A stretch of DNA of 64,000 nucleotides from DUQW01 sp050953805 (lineage in GTDB: Bacteria; Bacillota_I; Bacilli_A; Acholeplasmatales; Acholeplasmataceae): positions 372,001 through 436,000 of the forward strand of contig JBMNNE010000002.1 of NCBI GenBank assembly GCA_050953805.1, written 5' to 3'. Shown here piece after piece: positions 1-7,812 of this stretch (position 1 is the stretch's first letter; each line of letters opens with the position of its first letter). The notes beneath the pieces were generated by a model, which saw only the letters and a program-made list of their open reading frames with translations, was not told the origin of the DNA and ran no database searches. Both the position numbers and the translations under genes were made by a program.

Positions 1-1
1 G

Positions 2-871
2 TGGCCATATTTAGTTACACTAGGTGGCTTAACATTAATAAATGTTTTATTAATTGCCACTTCAAAAGTACCTGTTATGAAAGTAATTAAAGGTTTTAGG
101 CCAGTGATGTTTTTACTGACATTTACCTTTGTTATTCAAATTTTTTACTATCAAGTGGGTGATAGTGCTACTTTAGTTGTGCCTGAAATTCCACTTAATT
201 TTACTTGGGCTAGTATTGGAGCGATATTATTAATTTTAATAATTTATTTCTTAACTAAGAAATACATTAAATTTTCATTTATTTATTTTTTAATTATGGT
301 ATTTGGATTATTTGCGGTTCAATATGTGATACCAGCAAATTGGGGATTTATTGCTAGTTATAAGGTTGAACTATATGATGAATCGTTAATTAGAAGTGGA
401 TTTTTAGTTTTAAGAATTTTAAATGTAATTATTTTAACATCACTTCTTACTTTAACAACAATGACAACTGATTTAAACTATGCGATTGAATCAATTTTAA
501 AACCACTAAAAGTAGTTAAATTTCCAGTTGATACATTAGCGATGATGTTGTCGTTGACTTTAAGATATATTCCAACATTACTTGAAGAGACGAATAAAAT
601 TATGAAAGCTCAAGCTTCAAGAGGGGTTGATTTTAAAGAGGGTAAATTAAAAGATAAAATTATGCAAATGGTTTCTTTATTAGTTCCAGTTTTTATTATT
701 TCATTTAAACGCGCAGAAGATTTAAGTAACGCCATGGAAGCAAGAGGTTATCAAATTGGTGCTAAAAGAACTAAAATTGATGAATATAAAACGAAAGCAC
801 CAGATATTGTTAGTTTAATTGTCACGACATTAATATTAGCATTAATTATTGTTGGTAGGATTTTGATTTAA
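2..871 (+). CDS. ecfT: ECF transporter transmembrane protein EcfT (5' end outside window)
   Basis: Membrane coupling subunit of an energy-coupling-factor vitamin/cofactor importer; it joins the EcfA ATPase pair to interchangeable substrate-binding S components. The frame is open from base 2, and residues before the first internal ATG (77) still fit the family, so the true start lies upstream and roughly the first quarter is missing. Visible are several hydrophobic segments, the conserved 'SLTLRYIPTLLEE' stretch and two coupling motifs, 'QASRGVDF' and 'AMEARGYQ', which contact the ATPases in this family; the first reads SRG where ARG is usual. ecfA genes are expected upstream by analogy with other Firmicutes. 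One base separates its stop from truA, so it belongs to the same operon. Confidence 0.93.
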   Translation, partial: WPYLVTLGGLTLINVLLIATSKVPVMKVIKGFRPVMFLLTFTFVIQIFYYQVGDSATLVVPEIPLNFTWASIGAILLILIIYFLTKKYIKFSFIYFLIMVFGLFAVQYVIPANWGFIASYKVELYDESLIRSGFLVLRILNVIILTSLLTLTTMTTDLNYAIESILKPLKVVKFPVDTLAMMLSLTLRYIPTLLEETNKIMKAQASRGVDFKEGKLKDKIMQMVSLLVPVFIISFKRAEDLSNAMEARGYQIGAKRTKIDEYKTKAPDIVSLIVTTLILALIIVGRILI

Positions 872-872
872 A

Positions 873-1598
873 ATGTATCGCTATAAGTTAACAATCGCCT
901 ATGATGGTAGTGATTATCATGGGATGCAACGATTAAATGATCATAAAAGTATTCAAAAAACTTTAGAAATAGCTTTAAAAAGAATGACTAGTCAAGAAGT
1001 AAAAGTGTTTACTTCTGGGAGAACTGATAAAGGAGTTCACGCTAAAGGTCAAGTTGTTCATTTTGATTTTATGGCCGAATTGGATAATAATACTTTGATG
1101 TTAGGGTTAAACAAAAGATTGCCGGAAGACGTTCGAGTAGTTAAAGCTGAATTAGTTAATAATAATTTTCATGCAAGACACGATGCGAAATCAAAAGAAT
1201 ATGAATATGTAATCTCCAAAACCGAATCAAATGTTTTTGCCCAAAGATATGAAGTTTATTATCCAAATTTGGATATAGATAAATTAAAAGAAGCGGCTAA
1301 ACTTTTAGAAGGAACTCATGATTTTGGTGGCTTTACGGTAACTAATGATTTAAAGCCAACGATTAAAATTATTTATTCGATTAAAATTAAAGAAACTAAA
1401 ACTCATATAAAAATTAGAATTCACGGTAATAGTTTCTTAAGATATCAAATTAGAAGAATGGTTGGGTTGTTAGTTGAAATCGGACAAGGAAAAAAAGATA
1501 TTTCAAAACTATTTGAAATACTTGAAACTAAAAATCAAAATATCGCTAACAAAACAGCTCCCGCTAAAGGCTTATACCTAGTTAAAATTTATTATTAA
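873..1598 (+). CDS. truA: tRNA pseudouridine(38-40) synthase TruA
   Basis: Converts uridines 38-40 of the tRNA anticodon arm to pseudouridine. The 241-residue protein has the usual family length. The catalytic motif 'SGRTDKGVHA' places the active-site aspartate at D52. The N-terminal 'YDGSDYHGMQ' and the C-terminal 'SFLRYQIRRMVG' RNA-binding segment are also typical. The start lies 1 bp after the ecfT stop, pointing to translational coupling; ecfT-truA adjacency is common in Firmicutes, next to ribosomal protein operons. Nothing unusual is visible. Confidence 0.97.
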   Translation: MYRYKLTIAYDGSDYHGMQRLNDHKSIQKTLEIALKRMTSQEVKVFTSGRTDKGVHAKGQVVHFDFMAELDNNTLMLGLNKRLPEDVRVVKAELVNNNFHARHDAKSKEYEYVISKTESNVFAQRYEVYYPNLDIDKLKEAAKLLEGTHDFGGFTVTNDLKPTIKIIYSIKIKETKTHIKIRIHGNSFLRYQIRRMVGLLVEIGQGKKDISKLFEILETKNQNIANKTAPAKGLYLVKIYY

Positions 1599-1611
1599 AA
1601 GGAGAAAAGTT

Positions 1612-2217
1612 ATGTTTATTACTTTTGAAGGTGGAGAAGGAAGCGGAAAAACTTCGATTGTTAAAGAAGTTGAAGCGGCCCTTATTAAAAAAGGATATCA
1701 AGTATTAGTTACTAGAGAACCAGGTGGAAGTCAAGTTGCTGAACAAATTCGAAGAGTAATTTTAGATTCTAAAAATACGTCGATGACGGCAGCAACCGAG
1801 GCCTTACTTTTTGCTGCCTCAAGAACTCAACACTTAGAAGAGAAAATACTTCCAGCTTTAAAAGAAGGTAAAATTGTTTTATGTGATCGTTATGTCGATT
1901 CATCTTTGGCCTATCAAGCATATGGCCGTGATTTAGGCTTTGACTTCGTTTCAAAAGCGAATAATTTTGCCTTTAAACATTTACCAAATATTACCTTTTA
2001 TTTAGATGTTTTACCCGAAATTGGACTAAAAAGAATTAGATCAAGAGATGATTTAAACAGGCTAGATAAAGAAGAAATTGCTTTTCATGAAAAAGTAAGA
2101 GAAGGATATTTCAAATTACTTGAAATGTATCCAGAAAGAATGGTTAAAATTAACGCTAATGAAACGATTGAAGTTAGCTTTAATGAAATAATGAAAGTAT
2201 TAGAAGAAAGATTATGA
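1612..2217 (+). CDS. tmk: thymidylate kinase
   Basis: Phosphorylates dTMP to dTDP for DNA synthesis. The P-loop 'GGEGSGKT' sits at residues 7-14, followed by the 'TREPGGS' dTMP-binding motif and 'DRYVDSSLAYQ'. Length (201 residues) is normal. A clear ribosome-binding site (AAGGAG) precedes the ATG. The gene ends in TGA overlapping the ATG of holB (ATGA), one of several direct signs that TGA is a stop codon here. Tmk next to holB matches B. subtilis, though the intervening small genes yaaQ (darA) and yaaR are absent. Confidence 0.97.
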   Translation: MFITFEGGEGSGKTSIVKEVEAALIKKGYQVLVTREPGGSQVAEQIRRVILDSKNTSMTAATEALLFAASRTQHLEEKILPALKEGKIVLCDRYVDSSLAYQAYGRDLGFDFVSKANNFAFKHLPNITFYLDVLPEIGLKRIRSRDDLNRLDKEEIAFHEKVREGYFKLLEMYPERMVKINANETIEVSFNEIMKVLEERL

Positions 2218-3164
2218 AACGAGCATTAAGTTTTTTTAATTCGACAATTAAGAAAAATAGGATGTCCCATCTTTATTTAATTGAAGGACCGAAAGGATCT
2301 GGTAAATTAACCCTTTCCTTTTTAGTAAGCACCGAGTTACTAAAAAGAAAAGGCGAAGATGAACAAAGATTACTTAATCAAATTAGAAAACTTAATCACC
2401 CAAATGTTATCTTAATTCAACCCGATGGTAACTCAATTAAGAAAGAACAAATCCTTAATCTTCAAAACGAATTTTCTAAAACTAGTTTATACTCCGGAGC
2501 GAGAGTTTATATTATCGAAGATATCGAAAAGATTACTCAAGCTGGGGCTAATAGCCTTTTAAAGTTTTTAGAAGAGCCGGAAGGGAAAACGACATATGGA
2601 TTTCTACTTACCGAAAACTTAAGTCAAGTGATCCAAACGATTCAATCAAGAAGTCAAATTATCCATTTAATAGGGATTGATAAATTAGAAATTAAAGAAC
2701 AATTAATCGCTAAAGGAGCTAATCCATTAATTTCTGAAATTCTTCCAGAAATCACTAACAGTATTGAAGAAGCAATTGAATTAATTGAATTGCAGCCGGT
2801 TTTAGAAATTGCTGAATTTATCGAGAAAATAAGCAATGATTGGCTTAATGAAGAGGTAATCTTTAGTATCGATTACAGCAAGCTATTAAATGAAACTAAA
2901 GGAAATATTGATTGGTATAAATCGTTTTCTAATTTAGTTTTAATCTTCTTTACCGATTTAATTCGTTATAAAGTGCATCGCACGATTACCTTTGAATCAC
3001 GCCGAAGCGAGATTCAAAGAATTAGTGCTAAATTAAGTTTAAACGATTTAGAAAGAATCACATCCAACATTAGAGAAAGTATTAACCGATTAAGAGTACC
3101 GATTAATATTAATATGTATTATCAAAAATTACTCTTAGATTTAGATAAGGAGCGCAATTTATGA
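2214..3164 (+). CDS. holB: DNA polymerase III delta' subunit
   Basis: Clamp-loader subunit delta' of the replicative DNA polymerase. The 316-residue AAA+ protein shows 'EGPKGSGKLTLS' (Walker A region), a Walker-B-like 'VYIIEDIEKIT', the sensor-like 'SLLKFLEEPEG' and 'IQSRSQII' (the SRC-type motif, here SRS). The C-terminal half is helical and weakly conserved, as usual for delta'. It overlaps tmk and ricT by 4 bp each (ATGA), so the three are translationally coupled. Identity rests on motifs plus the tmk-holB-ricT order. Confidence 0.93.
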   Translation: MKRALSFFNSTIKKNRMSHLYLIEGPKGSGKLTLSFLVSTELLKRKGEDEQRLLNQIRKLNHPNVILIQPDGNSIKKEQILNLQNEFSKTSLYSGARVYIIEDIEKITQAGANSLLKFLEEPEGKTTYGFLLTENLSQVIQTIQSRSQIIHLIGIDKLEIKEQLIAKGANPLISEILPEITNSIEEAIELIELQPVLEIAEFIEKISNDWLNEEVIFSIDYSKLLNETKGNIDWYKSFSNLVLIFFTDLIRYKVHRTITFESRRSEIQRISAKLSLNDLERITSNIRESINRLRVPININMYYQKLLLDLDKERNL

Positions 3165-3955
3165 AAGTCAGTATCGTTAAAATTAAAAACACGGGGTTAA
3201 AATATTATTTTGATTCAACCAATCAAGAATTTACTAAAGGAGATAGTATCATAGTTGAAACGCCACGTGGAATTGAACTAGGCGAAGTTCTTAAATCTTT
3301 AGAAGTTAGTGAAACTCCAGAAGAATTAGTGCCTTTTATTAGAGTGGCCAATGACGAAGATTTCAAAACTCAAGAAGAAAATGATAGTGAAATTGACGAA
3401 ATCGTCATCACCACTAAAGATTTAGTTAAAAAACATAAGTTAGATATGTCAGTTTTAAGTGCTGAATATACTCTGGATAGAAAAAGATTATTAATTTATT
3501 TTGAAGCCGAAGAAAGAGTCGATTTCCGAGAGTTAGTTAAAGACTTATCATATGTTTATCAAACAAGAATTGAGTTAAGACAAATTGGTTCACGCGATGG
3601 TGCTAAAATTGTTGGTGGTATCGGACCATGTGGGCGGGTTTTATGCTGTAAGAAGTTTATTGAAAATTTTGATGTTATTACCATTAGAATGGCTAAAAAC
3701 CAAAATATGGCACTTAACCCATCAAAAACTTCAGGAGCTTGTGACAAATTATTATGTTGTATTAAATATGAAAATGAAACATATACCCATTTAAAAGAAA
3801 TTCTTCCTGAAAAAGGAGATAAAATTAAATATAACAACGAAATTTATGTCGTTGAAGATGTTAATTTGTTAAGAGAAAAAATACTAATCATCAAAAGAAA
3901 CGATGAGCAAGAACCAATCTGGCTAAAGAAAGATGAATATGAAAGGGTGGAATAA
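3161..3955 (+). CDS. ricT: Y-complex iron-sulfur protein RicT (PSP1 domain)
   Basis: Homologue of B. subtilis RicT (YaaT), which with RicA and RicF forms the Y-complex that stimulates RNase Y processing of mRNAs and carries Fe-S clusters. The 264-residue protein has the PSP1 C-terminal domain and six cysteines in two groups, 'GPCGRVLCCKKF' (C157, C162, C163) and 'GACDKLLCCIKY' (C194, C199, C200), the signature of the family. It lies directly after holB with a 4-bp overlap, as in B. subtilis. Its partners RicA and RicF are not encoded in this window. Confidence 0.93.
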   Translation: MKVSIVKIKNTGLKYYFDSTNQEFTKGDSIIVETPRGIELGEVLKSLEVSETPEELVPFIRVANDEDFKTQEENDSEIDEIVITTKDLVKKHKLDMSVLSAEYTLDRKRLLIYFEAEERVDFRELVKDLSYVYQTRIELRQIGSRDGAKIVGGIGPCGRVLCCKKFIENFDVITIRMAKNQNMALNPSKTSGACDKLLCCIKYENETYTHLKEILPEKGDKIKYNNEIYVVEDVNLLREKILIIKRNDEQEPIWLKKDEYERVE

Positions 3956-4365
3956 TGTTACTAAACTTATTAAATCGAAAAGAAAAATTAAAATTTTTGG
4001 ATTTAGCACTTCATTTAGTGTCAATTGATGGAGAACCATCAGATTATGAAGATCGTCTTCTAAATTTAATGTTAGCTGAAATTGGTGATGAAGTAGTTTC
4101 TGAATATACTTTCAAATTAAGTGATGATTATGAAAAAACAATTCTCTTTTTTGAAAATACACCAATCGCAGTTAGAAACATTACATTTTTAAATTTATCG
4201 AAATTACCTCTTTTCGATGATTTATATAATACTAAACAACATTTCTTTTTAGAAGAAATTAGAATTCGCTTTGGAATTACCGAAGCGAAAAAGAAACAAC
4301 TAATGAGATTAGTTTATGACGAAAGAGATTTAATTGAAAAAACTAAAAGAGCGGTTAATTCTTAA
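3955..4365 (+). CDS. uncharacterised protein, weakly TerB-like
   Basis: Not confidently recognised. A 136-residue soluble, acidic, helical protein whose ATG overlaps the ricT stop (TAATG). Residues ~14-50 ('LALHLVSIDGEPSDYEDRL') resemble the TerB/DjlA N-terminal fold, where a helix carrying a DGE segment is followed by an acidic pair; a matching C-terminal part is seen in 'FGITEAKKKQLMRLV'. It occupies the position held by yabA (replication initiation control) in B. subtilis but lacks YabA's leucine zipper and C-terminal zinc-binding cysteines. Its place between replication/RNA-decay and rRNA-modification genes gives no clear function. Confidence 0.8.
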   Translation: MLLNLLNRKEKLKFLDLALHLVSIDGEPSDYEDRLLNLMLAEIGDEVVSEYTFKLSDDYEKTILFFENTPIAVRNITFLNLSKLPLFDDLYNTKQHFFLEEIRIRFGITEAKKKQLMRLVYDERDLIEKTKRAVNS

Positions 4366-4367
4366 AA

Positions 4368-5219
4368 ATGAAAATTACTCAAAACTTTCAAAATCAAAAT
4401 CCTACATTATATTTAGTGTCAACTCCAATTGGAAATTTGGAAGACATTACTTTAAGAGCGATTAAAATTTTAAAAGAAGTTGATTATATTTTTTGTGAAG
4501 ACACTAGACATAGCAAAACATTATTAGATTACTATAGCATTAACAATAAATTAGATAGTTATTTTGAATTTAATAAAGAAATTAAAGGAGAAAAAATTAT
4601 CACTCTATTAAAAGAAGGAAATAATATCGCTTTAATTACTGATGCGGGAACTCCAGGAATTAGTGACCCCGGGTATGAAATAGTGAAATTAGCAGTTGAA
4701 AATAATTTTAATGTTGTTGCGATTCCTGGAGCTAGCGCTATTTTACCAGCTTTAGTAACTTCAGGATTAATAATTCAACCGTTTACCTTTTTAGGTTTTC
4801 TTCCGCGCGGGGAAGAAAAACAAAAAACAATTTTAAATAATTATTTATATCGAGAAGAAACTATTATTATTTATGAAGCAAGTAATCGAATATATAAAAC
4901 ACTAAATAATATTTTCGAAGTTTTAGGTAACCGCAAAATTTCGATAGCTAGAGAATTAACTAAAAAATTTGAAACCATTATTCGCGGTAATATTAAAGAT
5001 GTTATTTTGAATCAACCAGATATTATTGGCGAATGCGTTATTGTTATTGAGGGGGGCAACCCCAAAGATTATTTTAATGACTTTAGTCTTGATGAACATA
5101 TAAAATATTATCTTGATTTAGGAAATGATGAAAAAGAAGCGATGAAATTAGTCGCGAGAGATTTAGGAAAAACTAAATCAGAAATTTACAAGTTGTATAA
5201 AATTAGGAGAAAAAAATGA
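4368..5219 (+). CDS. rsmI: 16S rRNA (cytidine(1402)-2'-O)-methyltransferase RsmI
   Basis: Methylates the ribose of C1402 in the ribosomal P site using S-adenosylmethionine. The 283-residue protein has the tetrapyrrole-methylase-like fold motifs 'YLVSTPIGNLEDIT' near the N terminus, 'EDTRHSKTLL' and 'TDAGTPGISDPGYE', followed by 'VVAIPGASA', all diagnostic of RsmI. The stop is TGA overlapping the metG ATG by 4 bp. The same gene order (rsmI before methionyl-tRNA synthetase) occurs in B. subtilis. Confidence 0.97.
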   Translation: MKITQNFQNQNPTLYLVSTPIGNLEDITLRAIKILKEVDYIFCEDTRHSKTLLDYYSINNKLDSYFEFNKEIKGEKIITLLKEGNNIALITDAGTPGISDPGYEIVKLAVENNFNVVAIPGASAILPALVTSGLIIQPFTFLGFLPRGEEKQKTILNNYLYREETIIIYEASNRIYKTLNNIFEVLGNRKISIARELTKKFETIIRGNIKDVILNQPDIIGECVIVIEGGNPKDYFNDFSLDEHIKYYLDLGNDEKEAMKLVARDLGKTKSEIYKLYKIRRKK

Positions 5220-6784
5220 AAAAGAAATATTACATTACAACCGCAATCCCTTATAGTTCAGCAATTCCTCATATTGGAAATGTCTATGAAATTATTTTAG
5301 CTGACGCTGTAGCTAGATTTAAAAGATTAGAAGGATATGATGTTTATTTCCAAACAGGAACCGATGAACACGGTCAAAAGATTGCTGCCAATGCTAAAAA
5401 TAATGGGATTGATCCACAAACATATGTTGATTTAATTTCTAATGAAATTAGAGAAATTTTCGATTTAGTTGATATTAGCTATGATTATTTTGTTAGGACT
5501 ACTGAACCAAGACATGTTCATTCAGTTCAACAGATTTTTGAAAAACTATTACAACAAGGAGATATCTATTTAGGTCATTATGAAGGATGGTATTCTTTAT
5601 CAGAAGAAGCGTTTGTTTCAGAAAAAGATTTAATTGATGGAAAAACGGCTCAAGGTGATACGCCAATTTGGATGAGTGAAGAAGCTTATTTTTTCAAGTT
5701 AAGTAAATACCAACAACAACTAGTGGATCATATTAATCAAAATCCTAATTTTATCTTGCCGGAATCAAGAAAAAATGAAATGGTTAAAAATTTCTTAGAA
5801 GAACCATTATTAGATATTTCAATTACAAGAACCGCCTTTGATTGGGGGATTCCAACATTAACCAATCCTAAACATGTAACTTATGTTTGGATTGATGCCC
5901 TATTTAATTATATTACTGGTCTTGATTATTCTCCTGATCAAGAACTAGGAGAAAAGTTTAAAAAATATTGGCCAGCAGATGTTCATATCGTTGGTAAAGA
6001 TGTGATGCGATTTCATGTTATTTTTTGGCCAATTTTACTTTTAGCTTTAGGTTTAGAATTACCTAAAACAATCTTTGGTCATCCGTGGGTATTGTTTAAT
6101 CGTAATAAAATGAGCAAATCTACTGGAAATGTAATGTACACTAATGAGTTAGTCAAATATTTTGGAGTTGATCCAGTTAGATATTATTGTTTACATGAAA
6201 TACCATATAATGCTGATGGTAATATGACTTATGAATTAATTATTGAACGCAATAATAGCGATTTAGCTAATACCGTTGGCAATTTAGTTAATCGAACACT
6301 AGGCATGATTAATAAGTATCGTGGTGGCGAAGTTAAAAAAGTAATTTTACAAGACGAATATTCACTAGCTTTGCGAGAAGAAGCTTTAAGTGCTCTACCT
6401 AAAATGAAAAAATTAATGGACGAATTTAAAGTAGGAGACGCCTTAGAAGTAGTTATGTCATTAGCAAGAAGTGCCAATAAATATATTGATTTAATGGAAC
6501 CATGGAATTTAAATAAAGATGAATCTAAACGAGAAGAATTAGATAATTTGTTGTATCATTTAATTGAAACAATTAGATTTATCTCAGTTTTAATAAACCC
6601 GTTTATTCCATCTTCCTCATTAAAAATAGCTGAACAAATTAATTATAATGATATCTCTTTTGAGTCGCTTAAGACATTTGGAATATATCCGAGCGGCGAA
6701 CCCAATAAAGCGGAAGTTTTATTTGAGCGTTTTGATTTAGACAAAAAAATGGAAGAAATATTAAGTGATAGAAATGAAAAATAA
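5216..6784 (+). CDS. metG: methionyl-tRNA synthetase, short zinc-less form
   Basis: Charges tRNA-Met. The class I motifs are 'HIGN' (residues 19-22) and 'KMSKS' (298-302). At 522 residues it ends after the anticodon-binding helices and lacks the EMAP-like C-terminal tRNA-binding domain present in B. subtilis MetS. In the connective-peptide knuckle the usual zinc cysteines are absent: the segment reads 'GWYSLSEEAFVSEKDL', where B. subtilis has Cys pairs. This is a zinc-free variant as seen in several bacterial MetRS. It overlaps rsmI by 4 bp and the following yitT-type gene by 20 bp. Confidence 0.96.
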   Translation: MKKKYYITTAIPYSSAIPHIGNVYEIILADAVARFKRLEGYDVYFQTGTDEHGQKIAANAKNNGIDPQTYVDLISNEIREIFDLVDISYDYFVRTTEPRHVHSVQQIFEKLLQQGDIYLGHYEGWYSLSEEAFVSEKDLIDGKTAQGDTPIWMSEEAYFFKLSKYQQQLVDHINQNPNFILPESRKNEMVKNFLEEPLLDISITRTAFDWGIPTLTNPKHVTYVWIDALFNYITGLDYSPDQELGEKFKKYWPADVHIVGKDVMRFHVIFWPILLLALGLELPKTIFGHPWVLFNRNKMSKSTGNVMYTNELVKYFGVDPVRYYCLHEIPYNADGNMTYELIIERNNSDLANTVGNLVNRTLGMINKYRGGEVKKVILQDEYSLALREEALSALPKMKKLMDEFKVGDALEVVMSLARSANKYIDLMEPWNLNKDESKREELDNLLYHLIETIRFISVLINPFIPSSSLKIAEQINYNDISFESLKTFGIYPSGEPNKAEVLFERFDLDKKMEEILSDRNEK

Positions 6785-7718
6785 TTTTTTTAATAGTGAA
6801 AAATTTAAAACTACGATCGGTCCGGAAGTCTTTCGAATTTTTATTGTTATTGTATCAACTGTAATTTACGGAATTGGACTCGGTTGGTTTATTGAAGCTA
6901 GTTCAGTTAGAATGTATGGTGGAGGAGTTCCGGGAATTGCACAATTAGTGGTTGACATCTTAAAAACGACTGGTATTGTTGAAGTAACAGATAGTGTTAG
7001 AAACATCGTAATGTTTTCAACGATTATCACTTTAAACATTCCTATTGTTTTATTAGGATGGTTTGGAGTTTCTAAACGATTTACCATTTATTCAATCATT
7101 TCAGTTATATTGCAAGCGACAATTATTAGTTATTTAAAAGTTGATATCTTTGTTGGTATTGATGATACTTTACTAGCCTTATTTGGCGGTGTCTTAATTG
7201 GAGTTGGAGTTGGAATTGCGATGAAATTTGGAACTTCAACTGGTGGATTTGATATTGTTAGTCAATATATCTCACTTAAAAAAGGAAAAAGTGTTGGTCG
7301 CATTTCAACAGGTCTTAATTTTGCCATTATGATTATTGGTGCTATCTTATACGGAATTGAAGAAGGAGCTCAAGTTGCCGGATTAATCTTATTGTATACA
7401 TTAGTTAGTTTATTTACTACTATGATTACCATTGATAAAATTCACACAACTTATAATTATATTGAGTTTAACATTATTACTGATTATCCTGAAGAAATGG
7501 CTCAACAAATTATTAAAGTTGTTCAAAGGGGAGTTACTATTTTTGATGCTAGAGGTGGTTACTCGTTTCATGAAAAAAGTATGATTTATCTAATTGTCAT
7601 GAATTTTGAAAGATCAAAACTATTAAGTGTTATTAAATCAGTTGATCCTAACGCTTTTATTGTTTCTAAGCCAGTGGGTTCAATTAATGGAAACTTTTCA
7701 AAACGAACTATTGCTTAA
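6765..7718 (+). CDS. YitT family membrane protein (DUF161/DUF2179)
   Basis: Integral membrane protein of unknown function. Hydrophobic helices fill the first ~220 residues, with glycine-rich 'GGVLIGVGVGIAMKFGTSTGG' type segments typical of YitT; the last ~80 residues form a soluble DUF2179 domain ('GVTIFDARGGYSFHEKSM'). The GTG start at 6765 has a GGAAG ribosome-binding site nine bases upstream, whereas the in-frame ATG at 6774 has none, so GTG is preferred. It overlaps the 3' end of metG and is the last gene of the operon, followed by a strong terminator. Confidence 0.9.
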   Translation: MIEMKNNFFNSEKFKTTIGPEVFRIFIVIVSTVIYGIGLGWFIEASSVRMYGGGVPGIAQLVVDILKTTGIVEVTDSVRNIVMFSTIITLNIPIVLLGWFGVSKRFTIYSIISVILQATIISYLKVDIFVGIDDTLLALFGGVLIGVGVGIAMKFGTSTGGFDIVSQYISLKKGKSVGRISTGLNFAIMIIGAILYGIEEGAQVAGLILLYTLVSLFTTMITIDKIHTTYNYIEFNIITDYPEEMAQQIIKVVQRGVTIFDARGGYSFHEKSMIYLIVMNFERSKLLSVIKSVDPNAFIVSKPVGSINGNFSKRTIA

Positions 7719-7737
7719 AATAAAATTTAATTAAATA

Positions 7738-7776
7738 GAAAAATCGCAAAACTAATATTTAGTTCTGCGATTTTTC
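7738..7776. terminator. bidirectional intrinsic terminator between yitT and uidA
   Basis: Arms GAAAAATCGCA (7738-7748) and TGCGATTTTTC (7766-7776) are perfect complements, extended by ACT/AGT after one mismatch. The A-run on the left and T-run on the right let it serve both the + strand operon and the convergent - strand beta-glucuronidase operon. Confidence 0.9.
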
Positions 7777-7812
7777 AATTATAGGGGTACATATGAAAAA
7801 TGAGCTTAATAA

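Noticed and set aside
3559..3837. Antisense open frames inside ricT, metG, rpoB and others
   Set aside because: They lie wholly within well-supported genes, lack start signals and resemble no family.
1612..5219. UGA-as-tryptophan mycoplasma genetic code
   Set aside because: tmk, holB and rsmI end in TGA overlapping the next ATG, and all conserved tryptophans are TGG.
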